From positions 372,001 through 436,000 of the forward strand of contig NOWV01000035.1 of assembly GCA_003344405.1 (NCBI GenBank): DNA of 64,000 nucleotides, given 5' to 3'. Below are positions 1 through 11,737 of this stretch, piece after piece; the first letter of the stretch is position 1; each line of letters opens with the position of its first letter. This stretch comes from Trichoplax sp. H2. Its lineage: Eukaryota > Placozoa > Uniplacotomia > Trichoplacea. The notes below the pieces were generated by a model. It worked only from the letters and a program-made list of their open reading frames with translations, had not been told where the DNA came from and ran no database searches. The position numbers and the translations under genes are program-made.

Positions 1-3000
1 GTCAAGTATTGCTCATAAAATACGTAAAAAATACTAGAAAAGAGTAAAAGGAGTTAAAATTTTCTATAGTATCTCGACCTTATCGATGAATTTCTAAGGC
101 AACGAAAATTATTTTCATTAAATTATCTTTCCACTACAATACCTGTAGGGAAACACTCTAGCATTAATCACGGAAGAGATATTCTTGGCGATAGTACGGG
201 CCATCTTAAGTGCGTAAATGTAGTCTTTAGATGTTCTCAGGATGTTATGATAAGTCATAAAATAGGTAGCTAAATTCAAGTAAATCGGTATTTTAGTAAA
301 TACTCAATAAAACGCGTTATGATTTAATTTTACGTTAGAGACTATTTAATTAATTACCACTTATATTTTTCTTGTCACGCGTAAACTTAATTGCACTTCC
401 ATAAGCTGCATGGCCGCTATAGATAATATAATGTACATAATAAACATGTTCAGTAAAAGTATAACTATCACCGAAAATATAACCGATTTCATTGGCTTTC
501 TAGTAGTACCCTTTAGCACAAATTTTTCCTGGTACATCTTCTAAAAACCATGGTAGGTACTTTATAAATTCTTTCCCAGTTGGGCGACGACCAATATCCG
601 TAGAAGGCAAGCACGGCACACAACTCTGGTTGACTTCTACGAATGAAAACGAAATAAATTCTTTAAAAATCTTTGATTAATATGGGTTTTCACAACGATT
701 GTCTCACACATAACGTACCTGTAGACGGACAGAATTTATAGTGACCTTTACCGACTGGACGCTTTCTACAGCATGGTATTTTACCGACTGGCTGAATCCA
801 GGCAAAGTAATCATCAATCCAAGATGACGTAGTTTCGGCAATATATGTGCTAGTAAGTACGATTGTAAATTATACTGTAAGTTCCTATTTTAGGAACAAT
901 GGCTTAGAACATTCACTTTAATTTTATGGTCTGCAAATGCAGTTAAATACGTAGCTATTTCAAAATATATAATAGTAACAAGTGAATAAAATGTTCATTA
1001 TATAAACTTATGTTATCTCCTTTCGATCATTAAGTAAAGCTTACTAATTCGCTTGTTCCGAAGCAACATAAATTTGCTGTACTAGCGAATCCGCACTGCA
1101 TCCGGATGATCCACAAATCTACAAAAATGTTTCGAGTAGAAATAATATAGCTTATAGACAACAAAGTACTGATTACTATTATCAAGATTTATATTTCAGT
1201 TTAGTTAAACTAATGAATGCTGCCTACATACATCGTTTTGACCATTAGTTGAGGTGTAATCGTACGGACCTTCTACCACAAAATAAACGGGCGGACCAAT
1301 GTGTAAGTATTCATTTAAACCATCAAAATACTTGATAACGTATGAGTCCTGTTTATGAACAAGAAGGAAGAAGCTACATAAGAATTTATCAGTGGTTAAA
1401 ATTTACTGGTCTCGAAAGCATGATGGAACATGTTATATGCAAGTTATACTGTCGTAAACTTGTCAGGTGTAGATAAGTTTGTATTGATAGCTCAAGATAT
1501 GAGGTAGTTACTTTTGGAAGTGATAACGACTGATTAAGGCCAATTTCAACTTTTGTTGCCTGCGGAACAGCAAATGCTGCCATACCAAAAAATATTAACA
1601 CCTAATAATTGAAACGTATTATATTAATAAAACCTAACCCATATAGAAGAATAAATACTATACAAGCCGTATTCAACAAGGTCACAATAGTAAAGAAATC
1701 GATTTATTACTGTTAGCAGTGCTTACCACTAATGTTTTTACAAACTTGTTTAACAAAAAAGGAGCAAAATAATTAGAAAAAAACTTGTAAAGGACGCCTC
1801 CTTGGTTTAGATTATTTTCACGTCGAGATTTAACGCAACAGAGGACATCATAACGATTGTTCTAGTCAAAACGAGTTTTAGTTAAAAATTTTAATTTATG
1901 CAAAAAACAAAAGCAGACAGAAAAATTATTTAATAACGAAATAATAGCTCTAAAAGACATTTACATTTTCCCTTTTCGTATCCAGACAGAGAAGTGCCAC
2001 GAAACAGGTTACCTAATATGGTATACATTTATTATCATTATTAGCGCGTCTAAGAAGCGATTGTTAAAAACTGTATAACTTTGCAACATCTACATAAAAT
2101 TAAAATCTTATTCTGGATGTAGTGATACCTGCAACAAAAAGTCAATGAAAACAGCTAAAGCTGCATATATGGAAAAAGTTCTAACAGCTGGCATAGTACT
2201 AATCGCACCCAATGAAAAAGCGATAGTTTCCGATAATGATGTTAATAGCATACTAGGCGCGACAGTTCCAAGCACACGTCCAATTTGTTGTTCAATTTCT
2301 TCTTGAGGCTGTCGAGTATCCCTCTATGAAAGTAGAACAATAAGCGTAAGTAGAAGACGACAACCAAAAACAGGAGAAAAATTATACTAATTACGTTACT
2401 CAATAAATACAACGAACGTACCTGTACGGCTTGTACAAGTATAAACATGTTGTCAACTCCAACAGCCAAAACTAAGAAAGGAACAACCTCAATAATAATC
2501 AATGTAATTGGAATTTTCGCATAGCTGAAAATTCCAATTGAGCAGACAACTGAGCATAAAACCATTATAACGCCAGAAAGGCCAAGAGTAATCTTTGTGT
2601 CAACCTAACATGAAAGACAATGTATTCCACGATTGATTTAATAGCTCAGTTTCGGTGGAAAATAATAAGAATTTCCTATCGAAATATTATAATATTTAAC
2701 TCACAAAGAAATATCGGATGTTGGTAGAGTATCTTCCTAAAGCCAATGCTACGTACCCAAACATAATTAAATAGCTAATTAAAATCGTTATTACATCAGC
2801 CGCGCTCTCTCGGTTCAGTTCGTCTTGTATAGAACGTTGAGCAGAATAAACTAGACTTAGGTTTGGATTATTATAATTCTTGAGGAATTTAAGAAATCTG
2901 CCCAAAAAAATTCAATGTAAGTGATGCTATACAAGCCGAAGACAGATATTATATAAGCTTACTGTTTTTCCCAAGCCCTAGCTTTAGCATTATCCGCATC

Positions 3001-6000
3001 ATTAACATGGTTTTGAACAATAAAAGTTAATACGAGAGCGGAAGCGTTGACATAATGCTTACCTATAAAATCATATGGGTATTTTATTAATTCAAATAGG
3101 CGCATCAAATTTGATAATATTAATATATAGTAGCATATTTCATACCCTTGAATCCCCCTAAAGCTGTATCCGGATTAATAGGAGCTCCATTAGTACCAAT
3201 GCATGGAGTAGCAAATTTACCAATATCTTTGACCGAAGTAGGATTGCTGAAAGAAACAATATTTTCAGTAAGTTCAATACATCTAGAGCCATAATATCGT
3301 TCAATATGGCGAATCCGACTGTCGAATACTTTCAAATATTGATACTAACTTTGTACAGTATAGTAGGTGATCGTGGTAATCTGCAATAATGAACAAATGG
3401 TCCTCTCCATAGACAGCTTTATCTAATAGGGTCTTGTTATTCTGGAAGTACTGTAACACACTTTCTATTTGACATTCACTAAATGTCGGATACGTCGGTT
3501 TAAAGCAAATATCTTCTAAGGTAACGTCATGTTTGGTTCCATTGCTATCCTTATAAGATCCTATCAAACCTTGAATATTTAATTGTAGCTCAAGAACCTA
3601 AAAAATTACACAAGATGGACATATGTTAATTTTATATTAATGATAAAAAAAAGCAATATATATATATATGTATACAAAATCCGATAACCTGCTCCAATAT
3701 GTCACGTTGGAGAACAGGGCCAAATGAAATCTCTTGCGTTGTTCCTTCTCGTGTTGTGTAGGTAGTGTATTTACTATGGGGTGCAGTTATTATAACTTGC
3801 TCGGTACGATAAAACGGTGAAAACGTTTTATCATAGTAATTCTTTTCTTTTCTTGAACGACTCGTTGGGGAAGACCATAAGTCAACTGGATCCGTAGTAA
3901 TTTTTGTAAACGCTAAACCTCCGCTACATATTCCTATAAAGATGATCCATAACGCTATAACCATAAAAGGATGACGAGCGCAAAGAACACCAAGGCGAGT
4001 GAAAAATGAGCTGATTCCTTTTTCCATAACTGAGCCAGCTTCAATTAAAACACTTGAAGAGTCACACCTTTCTTCTGAGTCGTTGATTGATTTAAGATCA
4101 TTGCGTAGGGTTTGGTAGGATTTAGAATCATTACCTACAGATACTATGAAAATTAAAATTTTTAAATTTATTAAGATATTTTACTCTCCAGCATAAACCC
4201 GATTTATGTTCCTTACCATAAATTTGACTATTATCTTCACCATGCAAGTCTAAATTAGTGTTAGAACCAGATGTGTTTTTACTGCGCCAATAGCGAATTA
4301 CCAATATCAATATAAATAGAGCAACGAATGCACAATAAGCCATAATTGCAATGAATAAGACGGAGGGAATGTTGGCGATAGTGGAAGGTTTTGGGGGGGT
4401 CGGTATTGGCGGCAATGGCTTACATACAGCAGGACAATCTTGACAACTACAAGTAGCTTTAACTCCCATTCCAGTAGCAACATCACATGGGAAAGCAGTT
4501 TTATTCATAGGTGCAATACCTGTTTTTGGATAAATGAAATCGGTAAAAATAGGTTTAATTTTAAACGGAGCTTCGCCATTGTTAGGATTGCCCAAATACG
4601 TTAACCACAAGCATGGGGTACAATGGCCAGTGGGTGCAGCACATAGAACATTTAATACTTTCTCATTATTTCCGGGAAATTTCACTTCTGAACAAGAGCT
4701 AAAAAGTCCATCAGCAAATTCTGGGGTCATGTGATAATTAATACTTGTTATACTTTCATTTCTTGGTGGAGTTGCTGCAGTAAGATCCGTACTACTAGGA
4801 CTTATTTCATCAATGTCCTTTTCAGGGGATATATTTTCTTGAATATCAATATCATTGTCAGGAGGTGCACCATCACAATTTGGACCAGCAACTTCTGAAT
4901 TTACTTGGGTCAATTGTTGAATTGATGCAGTTTCCTTGGCATTATGGTTTTCGCTATCTATTATACTGCTATTGGAAGGTACTTTGGGATGATAGGGCAT
5001 CTTATTAGTTACTTCTAAAAACAATGATTGATCAGGGCTACAAGTTGATTGACAGTAAAGTTGGACAAAATTATGCCAACACGATGGGCATCGAGACAAA
5101 AACTGTCTTGGAAGTTGCATACTGCGTTGAAAGTAATCAATTTGAACAGTATCACAGCACAAAGCTGGCTCAGAAGACTTTTCAAAAAACCATGGACATA
5201 AACCTTTTAAAATAGCAGCGGCCTTTTTATCCTTGAGAGGAATAGCTGGGCCATTATAATAACAGTTGTAAGAGCCTGTTGGAGATTTTCCACATTCTCC
5301 ATACCAAGTACAGTAGCCTTTCTTTCGAATGGTTTGACTAGCATCAACCTACAATTTTACATTTTAAGTAAGTGTAAATTTCTCTTTATGGCCATTTTTA
5401 TCAACATAACTGAAATTATATAAATGCTATACAGAAAGATTAACGGACAGTTTTATAACTAAAATATCGTTCATTCATTCTTTGACAAGGTAACTTTGGA
5501 AGAAAATATGACATCATTACAGTATTATTGCATAAGCATACTCTAGTAAATTAAATTATTGTAGATGAATACTGGCTATCTTACATTATAATGTAGTAGT
5601 ATCTGTATACTGTACACGGTACTTGAGTTGAATGTGCTGTACAAAGATATCTACTGTTGCTCTATAGGTTTCACTAAGATATACTGTAGAAAATGTAGCG
5701 ATTTTTATAATTCAAGACGTACGCGTATTGTTCATTGATTGCACGATTCAGTGACACAATATTTATTGCAATTTATTGTATTAGGATATTCCATTATTTT
5801 CATTATATATATATATCAATAATGCATTATTGATTGAATGCTGCATATCACGTTATGCTAGGGTGGATAAAGATATCTATTGAAGTTTTTTTTATACTTT
5901 CCTGGCGTTGAAAACTAAACTTTGACGAATATGGTAATCAATTTTAGCACTATATTGTACATAGTTCAGGTAATGAATTATGATCGACTTGTGTTGAAGC

Positions 6001-7173
6001 AAAGATCATGATATTGGCTCACTATAATAATGATAATAATATTCGTTGAGAACGTAGAGTGTTTGTTTATCTCGCATACGAACTGTATTTCAAGTTATTG
6101 CTCTAACGATATTTCATATAAATGGATGTCTCTATCAGCAATGACCATGTTGTTTTAACCATCATTTACAATACATCAAGGGATATTGTATTAAGATTTT
6201 GAATAACTCTACTCCAGATCCGTTGTAATACTGAACGAGTACATTTATAAGATAGGCAGGCAAATCTACTTCTACTTAATATAGTGGCGCAAAATTGTCA
6301 CGGGTGCTATGCCGTGATTGACTTTGGACATAGTAGGCGTATGTGTAATGTCCATTTTGACTCATACACGCATACAGTACCGTACTATAGTGCAATCCTA
6401 CGTCGTGTTTTGGTCAGTCATTGTTCAATACCGTACAGTACCATATCTTGCAATACAGTACACAAAGTAGAGTTAACCATCGTACTGTATGTACTATAGG
6501 CACTGCAAAAACCTGCCTACTGGATACAGCCAGCAGTACTGAATTAACTATGCAAATTCCCTCGAAATTATGATTTGGAATAGAAAACTTTTCAATCCAA
6601 AATTGGATATATCTACTTGATCTAAAATAAAACTATCATCATAATCGTCGTAATACGATACAAAGATTCCAAAATTTATTTCTGCTATCCTAAGAAAGCT
6701 TTTCAATCCAAGATTGAATATATCTACTTGATCTAAAATAAAACTATTATCATAATCGTTGTAACACGATACAAAGATTCCAAAATCTATTTCTGCTATC
6801 CTATTTCGAAATGCTAATGGAAAGCTAGTTTCATAGCTATGTTACTTTACGTCGTATGTACGCGTAAAATACAGTGTATGCCCCAGCAAAATGATATCGC
6901 AAACATCCATAACCAATAACCAGTTATATAGATATTGTCATAGGTGAGCAACTAACTATTGAATCTGTAATTAACGCATTAAATGCAAGTGCTACATTTC
7001 ACTTCACGTTCTCCATATGTATAATAATAACTGAGAGTGCTTCATTTTTTAAATTCAAGACTATAATGGGAAATTATACACTTTAGTAGATGCTTATTCG
7101 TTTATCATTTATCACTTACCGCTAGATATAAGACGGTAACGATCAATAGAGTTAGAACGGACTTTCTTCCCAT
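1..7173 (-). CDS. NPC1: NPC intracellular cholesterol transporter 1 (partial, C-terminus off left edge)
   Basis: NPC1 exports cholesterol from late endosomes/lysosomes, receiving it from NPC2. Nineteen phase-consistent exons (minus, 5'->3'): 7173-7120, 5348-4217, 4134-3689, 3597-3350, 3246-3146, 3062-2963, 2897-2705, 2604-2422, 2323-2129, 2012-1965, 1861-1727, 1601-1512, 1348-1232, 1118-1045, 849-719, 636-510, 416-358, 269-143, 33-1; about 1,197 residues. Exon 1 encodes a hydrophobic signal peptide ([12 protein letters not shown]...). Exon 2 holds the Cys-rich sterol-binding N-terminal domain ([24 protein letters not shown]), a Pro-rich linker and the first membrane helix. The sterol-sensing domain spans exons 7-10, including [11 protein letters not shown] and [16 protein letters not shown], which keeps the SSD proline and GVDN. 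The Cys-rich third luminal domain follows ([12 protein letters not shown]), and the window ends within [12 protein letters not shown]. The N-terminal domain has a roughly 70-residue insertion relative to human. Very sure of identity; individual splice sites are inferred. Confidence 0.97.
4740..5008 (-). other. Low-complexity insertion inside the NPC1 N-terminal domain
   Basis: Within exon 2 of the NPC1 gene, about 89 residues separate the conserved [13 protein letters not shown] segment from the [20 protein letters not shown] segment; as I recall the human protein, about 19 residues lie there. The extra segment is rich in S, T, N, D, E and P (for example [18 protein letters not shown]), has no predicted membrane helix, stays in frame and has no internal splice signals that would obviously remove it. 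It carries one extra cysteine and several N-x-S/T sites, so it could be a glycosylated luminal loop. Confidence 0.75.
6588..6809. repeat. Tandem duplication, 111-bp unit, in NPC1 intron 1
   Basis: Two adjacent copies begin with cttttcaatcc at 6588 and 6699. They share long near-identical stretches such as tatctacttgatctaaaata and acaaagattccaaaat, with only scattered substitutions. The pair lies inside the 1.8-kb first intron of the NPC1 gene. No coding potential or terminal repeats typical of a transposon are visible. Confidence 0.85.
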
Positions 7174-8904
7174 CCTATGAATAGCCATAACAACAAAATA
7201 AGCATTAATCAAATTGATATGCAGATAATTTTATATTCTTATTTCGGAGCAATATATTTTATATTTTATCTCAATTTTTCGGATTACAATTTCATGTATA
7301 ATAAATGTTTATGTCCACCATTTGAGTCTTGAAGCGAGCAGTATAATTTGTACCTCATTTGTGATTACATTACTACAGCATTTCACATAGCAATTATGTA
7401 AGATAGTAAATATACTATATCGATTAAATAATCAATTAGTATAATACTATAATTATATTTACGACTAAAAGTAGAGTAACTTAGGATGATAAATTAGCTA
7501 GCAATACGTATAAGATGTCTTTACTCATCACAAGCACTGCCTACATGGACATATCATGTAATAATCAATTGATCAAAGCAAATTGAACTTGGTAGTATTA
7601 TCAATTTTTATCGATGCTTACAACAGTGATCTAAATTATGCACGCAACCATTGCATTAAATTCGATCGATTGATAAGAATTTAGCAATTCGGTAGTTTGA
7701 AAATATTAACGCCTGCCCGGGCGCTAAATCTCCTACCAGTTTAATAAGTTTATATTCAACTCTTACAGAAGATAAAATATTGCTTTCCACTTTTCGGCAC
7801 CGTGTTACTGTATATATAAGATCAATTTTACAATTTCTACTTAGTTTAATACTATGACTTATTCGTCAATATAATGAGATAAGTATACTTCATTTAGAAT
7901 TCATTTTTTTACGCAGCCATTCGATCTGCAATTGAGTATCATACTTGTCGTTGATATCAAATCTTATGCTGTTAGTATTAATCCATCAATCCTTTGAAGT
8001 GGATTATAATTCAGGATAAACAGCAAGAACTTACTAGCAGGCTTAAAAATATGAATCTATTGAGCGTTGAAAGGCAGTCTATTTCAAGACTACAGTAAAA
8101 AACTAGCTACAAGTAACGCTCGATTGAATTACCAAGCAAAGCATGAAAATTTGATGGTATATCGTAATAGTCTTTTGAACTCATGTGAACAAATGAAATA
8201 CCGTAGACGATCGTTTGTTGTTGCTTTGGAATGTTCATGATCAGAGATAGAAATACAAAAATGTAACATACTGTAATAGAGTTTATAGAGCTGCTGTTGT
8301 ATTTTTCAATGCTACTTACTGGATTATGATTTTCAAGAAGAAGAAGGTCGAAGGAAGAGAATTTAGTAGATTTCCTAGTGCCAACTAGATGCTGATCCGC
8401 AAAGGTAAAAATTGGTGGCAAGAACGCTAGTGTAATGTAGTGAATTTGGAAAGTGTGTCACTCACGGTCAACGTACCACTATTGTGTGACTGACGCCGAA
8501 GAGTGTTGACTCGATCGGGAACTGGGCATACTATGGGCGCAGCTAGGTGGGAGCAACTTGATTAGCGGACGCGTTTTTCTATGACATAACGTTGAAGTTA
8601 CGGTATCATACCGATGTTAACCTTTCAGTCTCCCGGCCGACTGTAGGTGTTCAACTACATCATCAAGGTCGGTGTTAGCGTGTTGTATGGCAGAAGTGGA
8701 TAATCAACCCGTTGTTGTAAAACTGCTGGATACTATTTCTCATTGCTCGAGTGTAAACAACGGCATGATAGTCATAATGCAAAAAAGCCCAAAAATGCAA
8801 AATCAACAAACAGTGGTAACGTGACTGGGGTAGTACGCAGACTAGCCATTCAATCTTCTTTTTACTATGAGTAGAAAAGCAGTCCTGATGGCTAACAGTA
8901 AAGT

Positions 8905-9310
8905 ACTAGTAGTACAGTGTACAGTACAGTCTTCACACGAGACGGTCACGGGTCACCTGTTTTACTTTTTTTTACAGTACTGTACTTCGAGTCAAATAGT
9001 GTCATAGTGTAGACTGTACGGTACAGTGTACTGTACAGTACAAGAATGTACAGTACTGTACAGTATATCGGCGTACAGTACGACACAGTATCGCAGCTGC
9101 GCTCGTCATCTAGCATACAGTACAGTACTGTACTGTACTGTACAGTAGAGTAGTCAATATTGTGTACAGTACAGTATAGTACCGTATGCCAAACCTAGAC
9201 GTAAAACAGATGTCGTAAGCTTAGGTGTAGTTTATAATAGAGCACCAAGAAATGATACGACATCTATTTTACACATTTTTGTGCAGTACAGTACTGTACT
9301 GTGGAGCGCT
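8905..9310. repeat. Cluster of short TACAGTAC/GTACTGTAC palindromes
   Basis: The self-complementary words TACAGTAC, GTACTGTAC and ACAGTACTGT recur many times in about 400 bp, in places running together (9117-9145 and 9042-9082). The array is interspersed rather than a strict tandem repeat, and can fold on itself in many registers. Similar words recur more sparsely at 11270-11530 and elsewhere in the spacers, but are rare inside the exons read here. Function unknown. Confidence 0.75.
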
Positions 9311-9525
9311 AAGTTGACGTTACGTTGTTAGTGACTATAAATATCCACTGATGTCATCATTCACAGCTCCACGCTTACGTACATCAACACTTTAGAATGA
9401 ATAGATTATCATCACCTGAGATTGTTATTCAAAGGCCTAGCTGATTGATACCTTTTTAATTTAAACTTGTCACGATCATTTAGTCTTTATCATTTTAACA
9501 AGGATACTTGCGTACAGTAGAGAAA

Positions 9526-9549
9526 TTTTTTTTTGGGGGGGGGGGGGGG
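9526..9549. repeat. Homopolymer junction T9G15
   Basis: Nine T residues run directly into fifteen G residues. A 15-G tract is striking in such AT-rich DNA. It could form a G-quadruplex or be a copy-number-unstable simple repeat. Its exact length may be affected by sequencing error. Confidence 0.9.
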
Positions 9550-11078
9550 TAGAATTAATTGTCGGCCAAATCTGATCAAATGGATCATATTTGATAACAT
9601 AAGAATAGAAATATATTTGCGTCAAGCGGTTCTGGATAATTTTATTATACGTAATAATTGAAGGACGTCCTTGTTTTCTTCACTGCATATTGACGTCTAT
9701 GCACATTTATATCATTACTAAGCTTTGAGCTTGCAGTCAAGGTCACTATCATCAATCATGCATGATTCATCTCTAGGCAAGCAATGGCAACAGGCTGCTT
9801 TACCTTACTACTAGTCCCTCACTTTCGGCCTTTTTAATTAAATAAACAGTATTACGTTGTAAAGTGTATAATATAGCTCAAGTTCAACTTTTATAATGCC
9901 ATGTATACTAGCTACGATTGGAATGAACAATATCATTGTTTGGAGCCCTGATGGGCAGGGTCTCTCCATCTGCCCAGCTCTATGTACCTTGTGTTCTCTT
10001 CATGATACTGTAGTTATGTATGACAGTATGACATGACAATATCCATCATGATTCTGAACGCTAGATAGAATATAACATAAATTCTACAGCATAATTTACT
10101 TGATCTTCTATAAAACCAAACACTTTTGAGTGCATATTTCTGAATCTTCGCTACAATAAATAAGCCCAAAATTAAAGTAATTATTAGCTGGCCTGTAAGA
10201 TTCCCCTCTACTGTATTTGTAGAACACTTCACAGTCACTTTAATGCTAATCACTACATTGTACTCTGTGGCACTACTCTGAGATGTTAGCTAGAGACAAC
10301 ATTTTCTACATTGTTCTGCCTTATCCAGTTATCCTAGTAAGCCTCGACATTATAAAGTACTATATGCTGTATGTAATTGATATGCAATAAGAATGTCTGA
10401 GATTGTACTGAGCAATTAGAATGTGCGCGTAGTCAGTAAAGCGATATAGCGCACTACAATTTTGATAATATAAATTACTGTACGTTCATTTAAACTGAAA
10501 GTTTACGAATGCAGAGTATGAATTTATTTACTGTCAAAACTAGCTGACAAAACTAGGAACGCTATTCACCTTCAATAAAGCTGTAAAATCCATGGTGAAT
10601 TGAAGCTGTAAAGTACAGTATACTGTATTTATTTATTTCCTGTTGTAATTAAAAATAATAAAAATAAATACAGTCTATATAACAACTTGCATTGCTAATC
10701 TGTCCCTGGACTACCTACCATCAACAGTACAACGCGTAGTACAGGATTAAACAATAATTATTATTATTAGGGTTATATTATATATTTTCCCTATATAATA
10801 ATAATAATAATATCGAATCTGTTTGTCCGTACGTCTGTAATCTGTGCGAAGCAGTGTTGCATGGGATTGCGAATTAAAACGAGGTCTATTTCGACCGATA
10901 GCCCATAGGAACGATCGTGGAATACTGCGTAAACCCATGTTGACCATGTGTATTCAAAATGTTTAAACTTATGCAACACTGGAGTGAACCATAGAGGTAA
11001 AAAAAACCTTTTTCTTTAACTCTATAGTACGCTTCGAATTAAACCTAGGATTGACCATTTCAAGGTTGGCACTGTACT

Positions 11079-11238
11079 GCACTCGACAACAGTTGTATAC
11101 TGTACTGTATAGCCCCATACACTAAATAAGTGTCCGCGTGTAGTAGAGTATAATACCACAGCACTCGACAACAGTTGTATACTGTATAGCCCCATACACG
11201 AAGCAAGTGCCAGTGTCTAGTAGAGTATTATACCACAG
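11079..11238. repeat. Tandem duplication, 82-bp unit, upstream of the OXR1-like gene
   Basis: Two copies starting gcactcgacaacagttgtat lie at 11079 and 11161. Both contain agccccatacac and end with a block close to tagtagagtattataccaca; the first copy has an extra ctgta. They lie about 500-650 bp upstream of the start codon of the plus-strand OXR1-like gene. Whether they belong to its promoter is unknown. Confidence 0.85.
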
Positions 11239-11737
11239 CCCACTACAGTCGCAGTCGATTTTTCAAAGTCCCGAAATACAGTACTTAGTACTGAGTATGC
11301 GACTCCTGAGTACTGTAGTAACAATGCTCTAATACTGTACAGTACTGCAGTTGTACTGTAACGGTTGCAACCCGGTCTGAAGCATTTAAATTAACGTCCA
11401 GTGAACAGTTCAAATAACAACAAAACATTGGTGTCGTCGGATGACGTTGGTGGACTGCTTCAGCCTACAGTGGAGTGAGTCGGTTGATCGAGTTGAATCG
11501 ACCAGTACTGTACTGTACTGTACTGATACACACTTGCTGAAGTCAACTGCAAGTCAACACACCACTGTGTTATTAGCTAGGCTGAACCTGACTAGCAAGT
11601 GTGTTCAAAGAAAAAAAATGGTGGCAGCTGTAAAATAATCTCTCTTCGTTGACAGTCTTATACCATTGAAAAATTTCCTTAATCCTAGCATACTGACGTA
11701 GCTTAGACAACTTAAAATAACCCTTCAACTTGGAGCC

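Larger units (their letters stand above)
7174..11737. other. Intergenic region between divergent NPC1 and OXR1-like genes
   Basis: No gene could be supported here. The region separates two divergently transcribed start codons (7173 minus, 11738 plus) and must hold both promoters, but I could not assign a TATA box or start site. It contains two TACAGTAC-rich clusters, a T9G15 homopolymer junction and an 82-bp tandem duplication (listed separately). The part at roughly 8430-8720 looks less AT-rich than its surroundings and could be regulatory, which is only a guess. Confidence 0.5.

Noticed and set aside
4131-4216. Extension of NPC1 exon 2 through the open frame past 4217
   Set aside because: The GTAAGG donor at 4216 gives the right phase for the next exon, while the later GTAAAA candidate does not.
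4534-5215. Plus-strand open frames over NPC1 exon 2
   Set aside because: Antisense shadows of the strongly conserved NPC1 frame.
8107-8421. 104-codon open frame on the minus strand
   Set aside because: It has no ATG near its start, no recognisable domain and no splice partners; likely chance.
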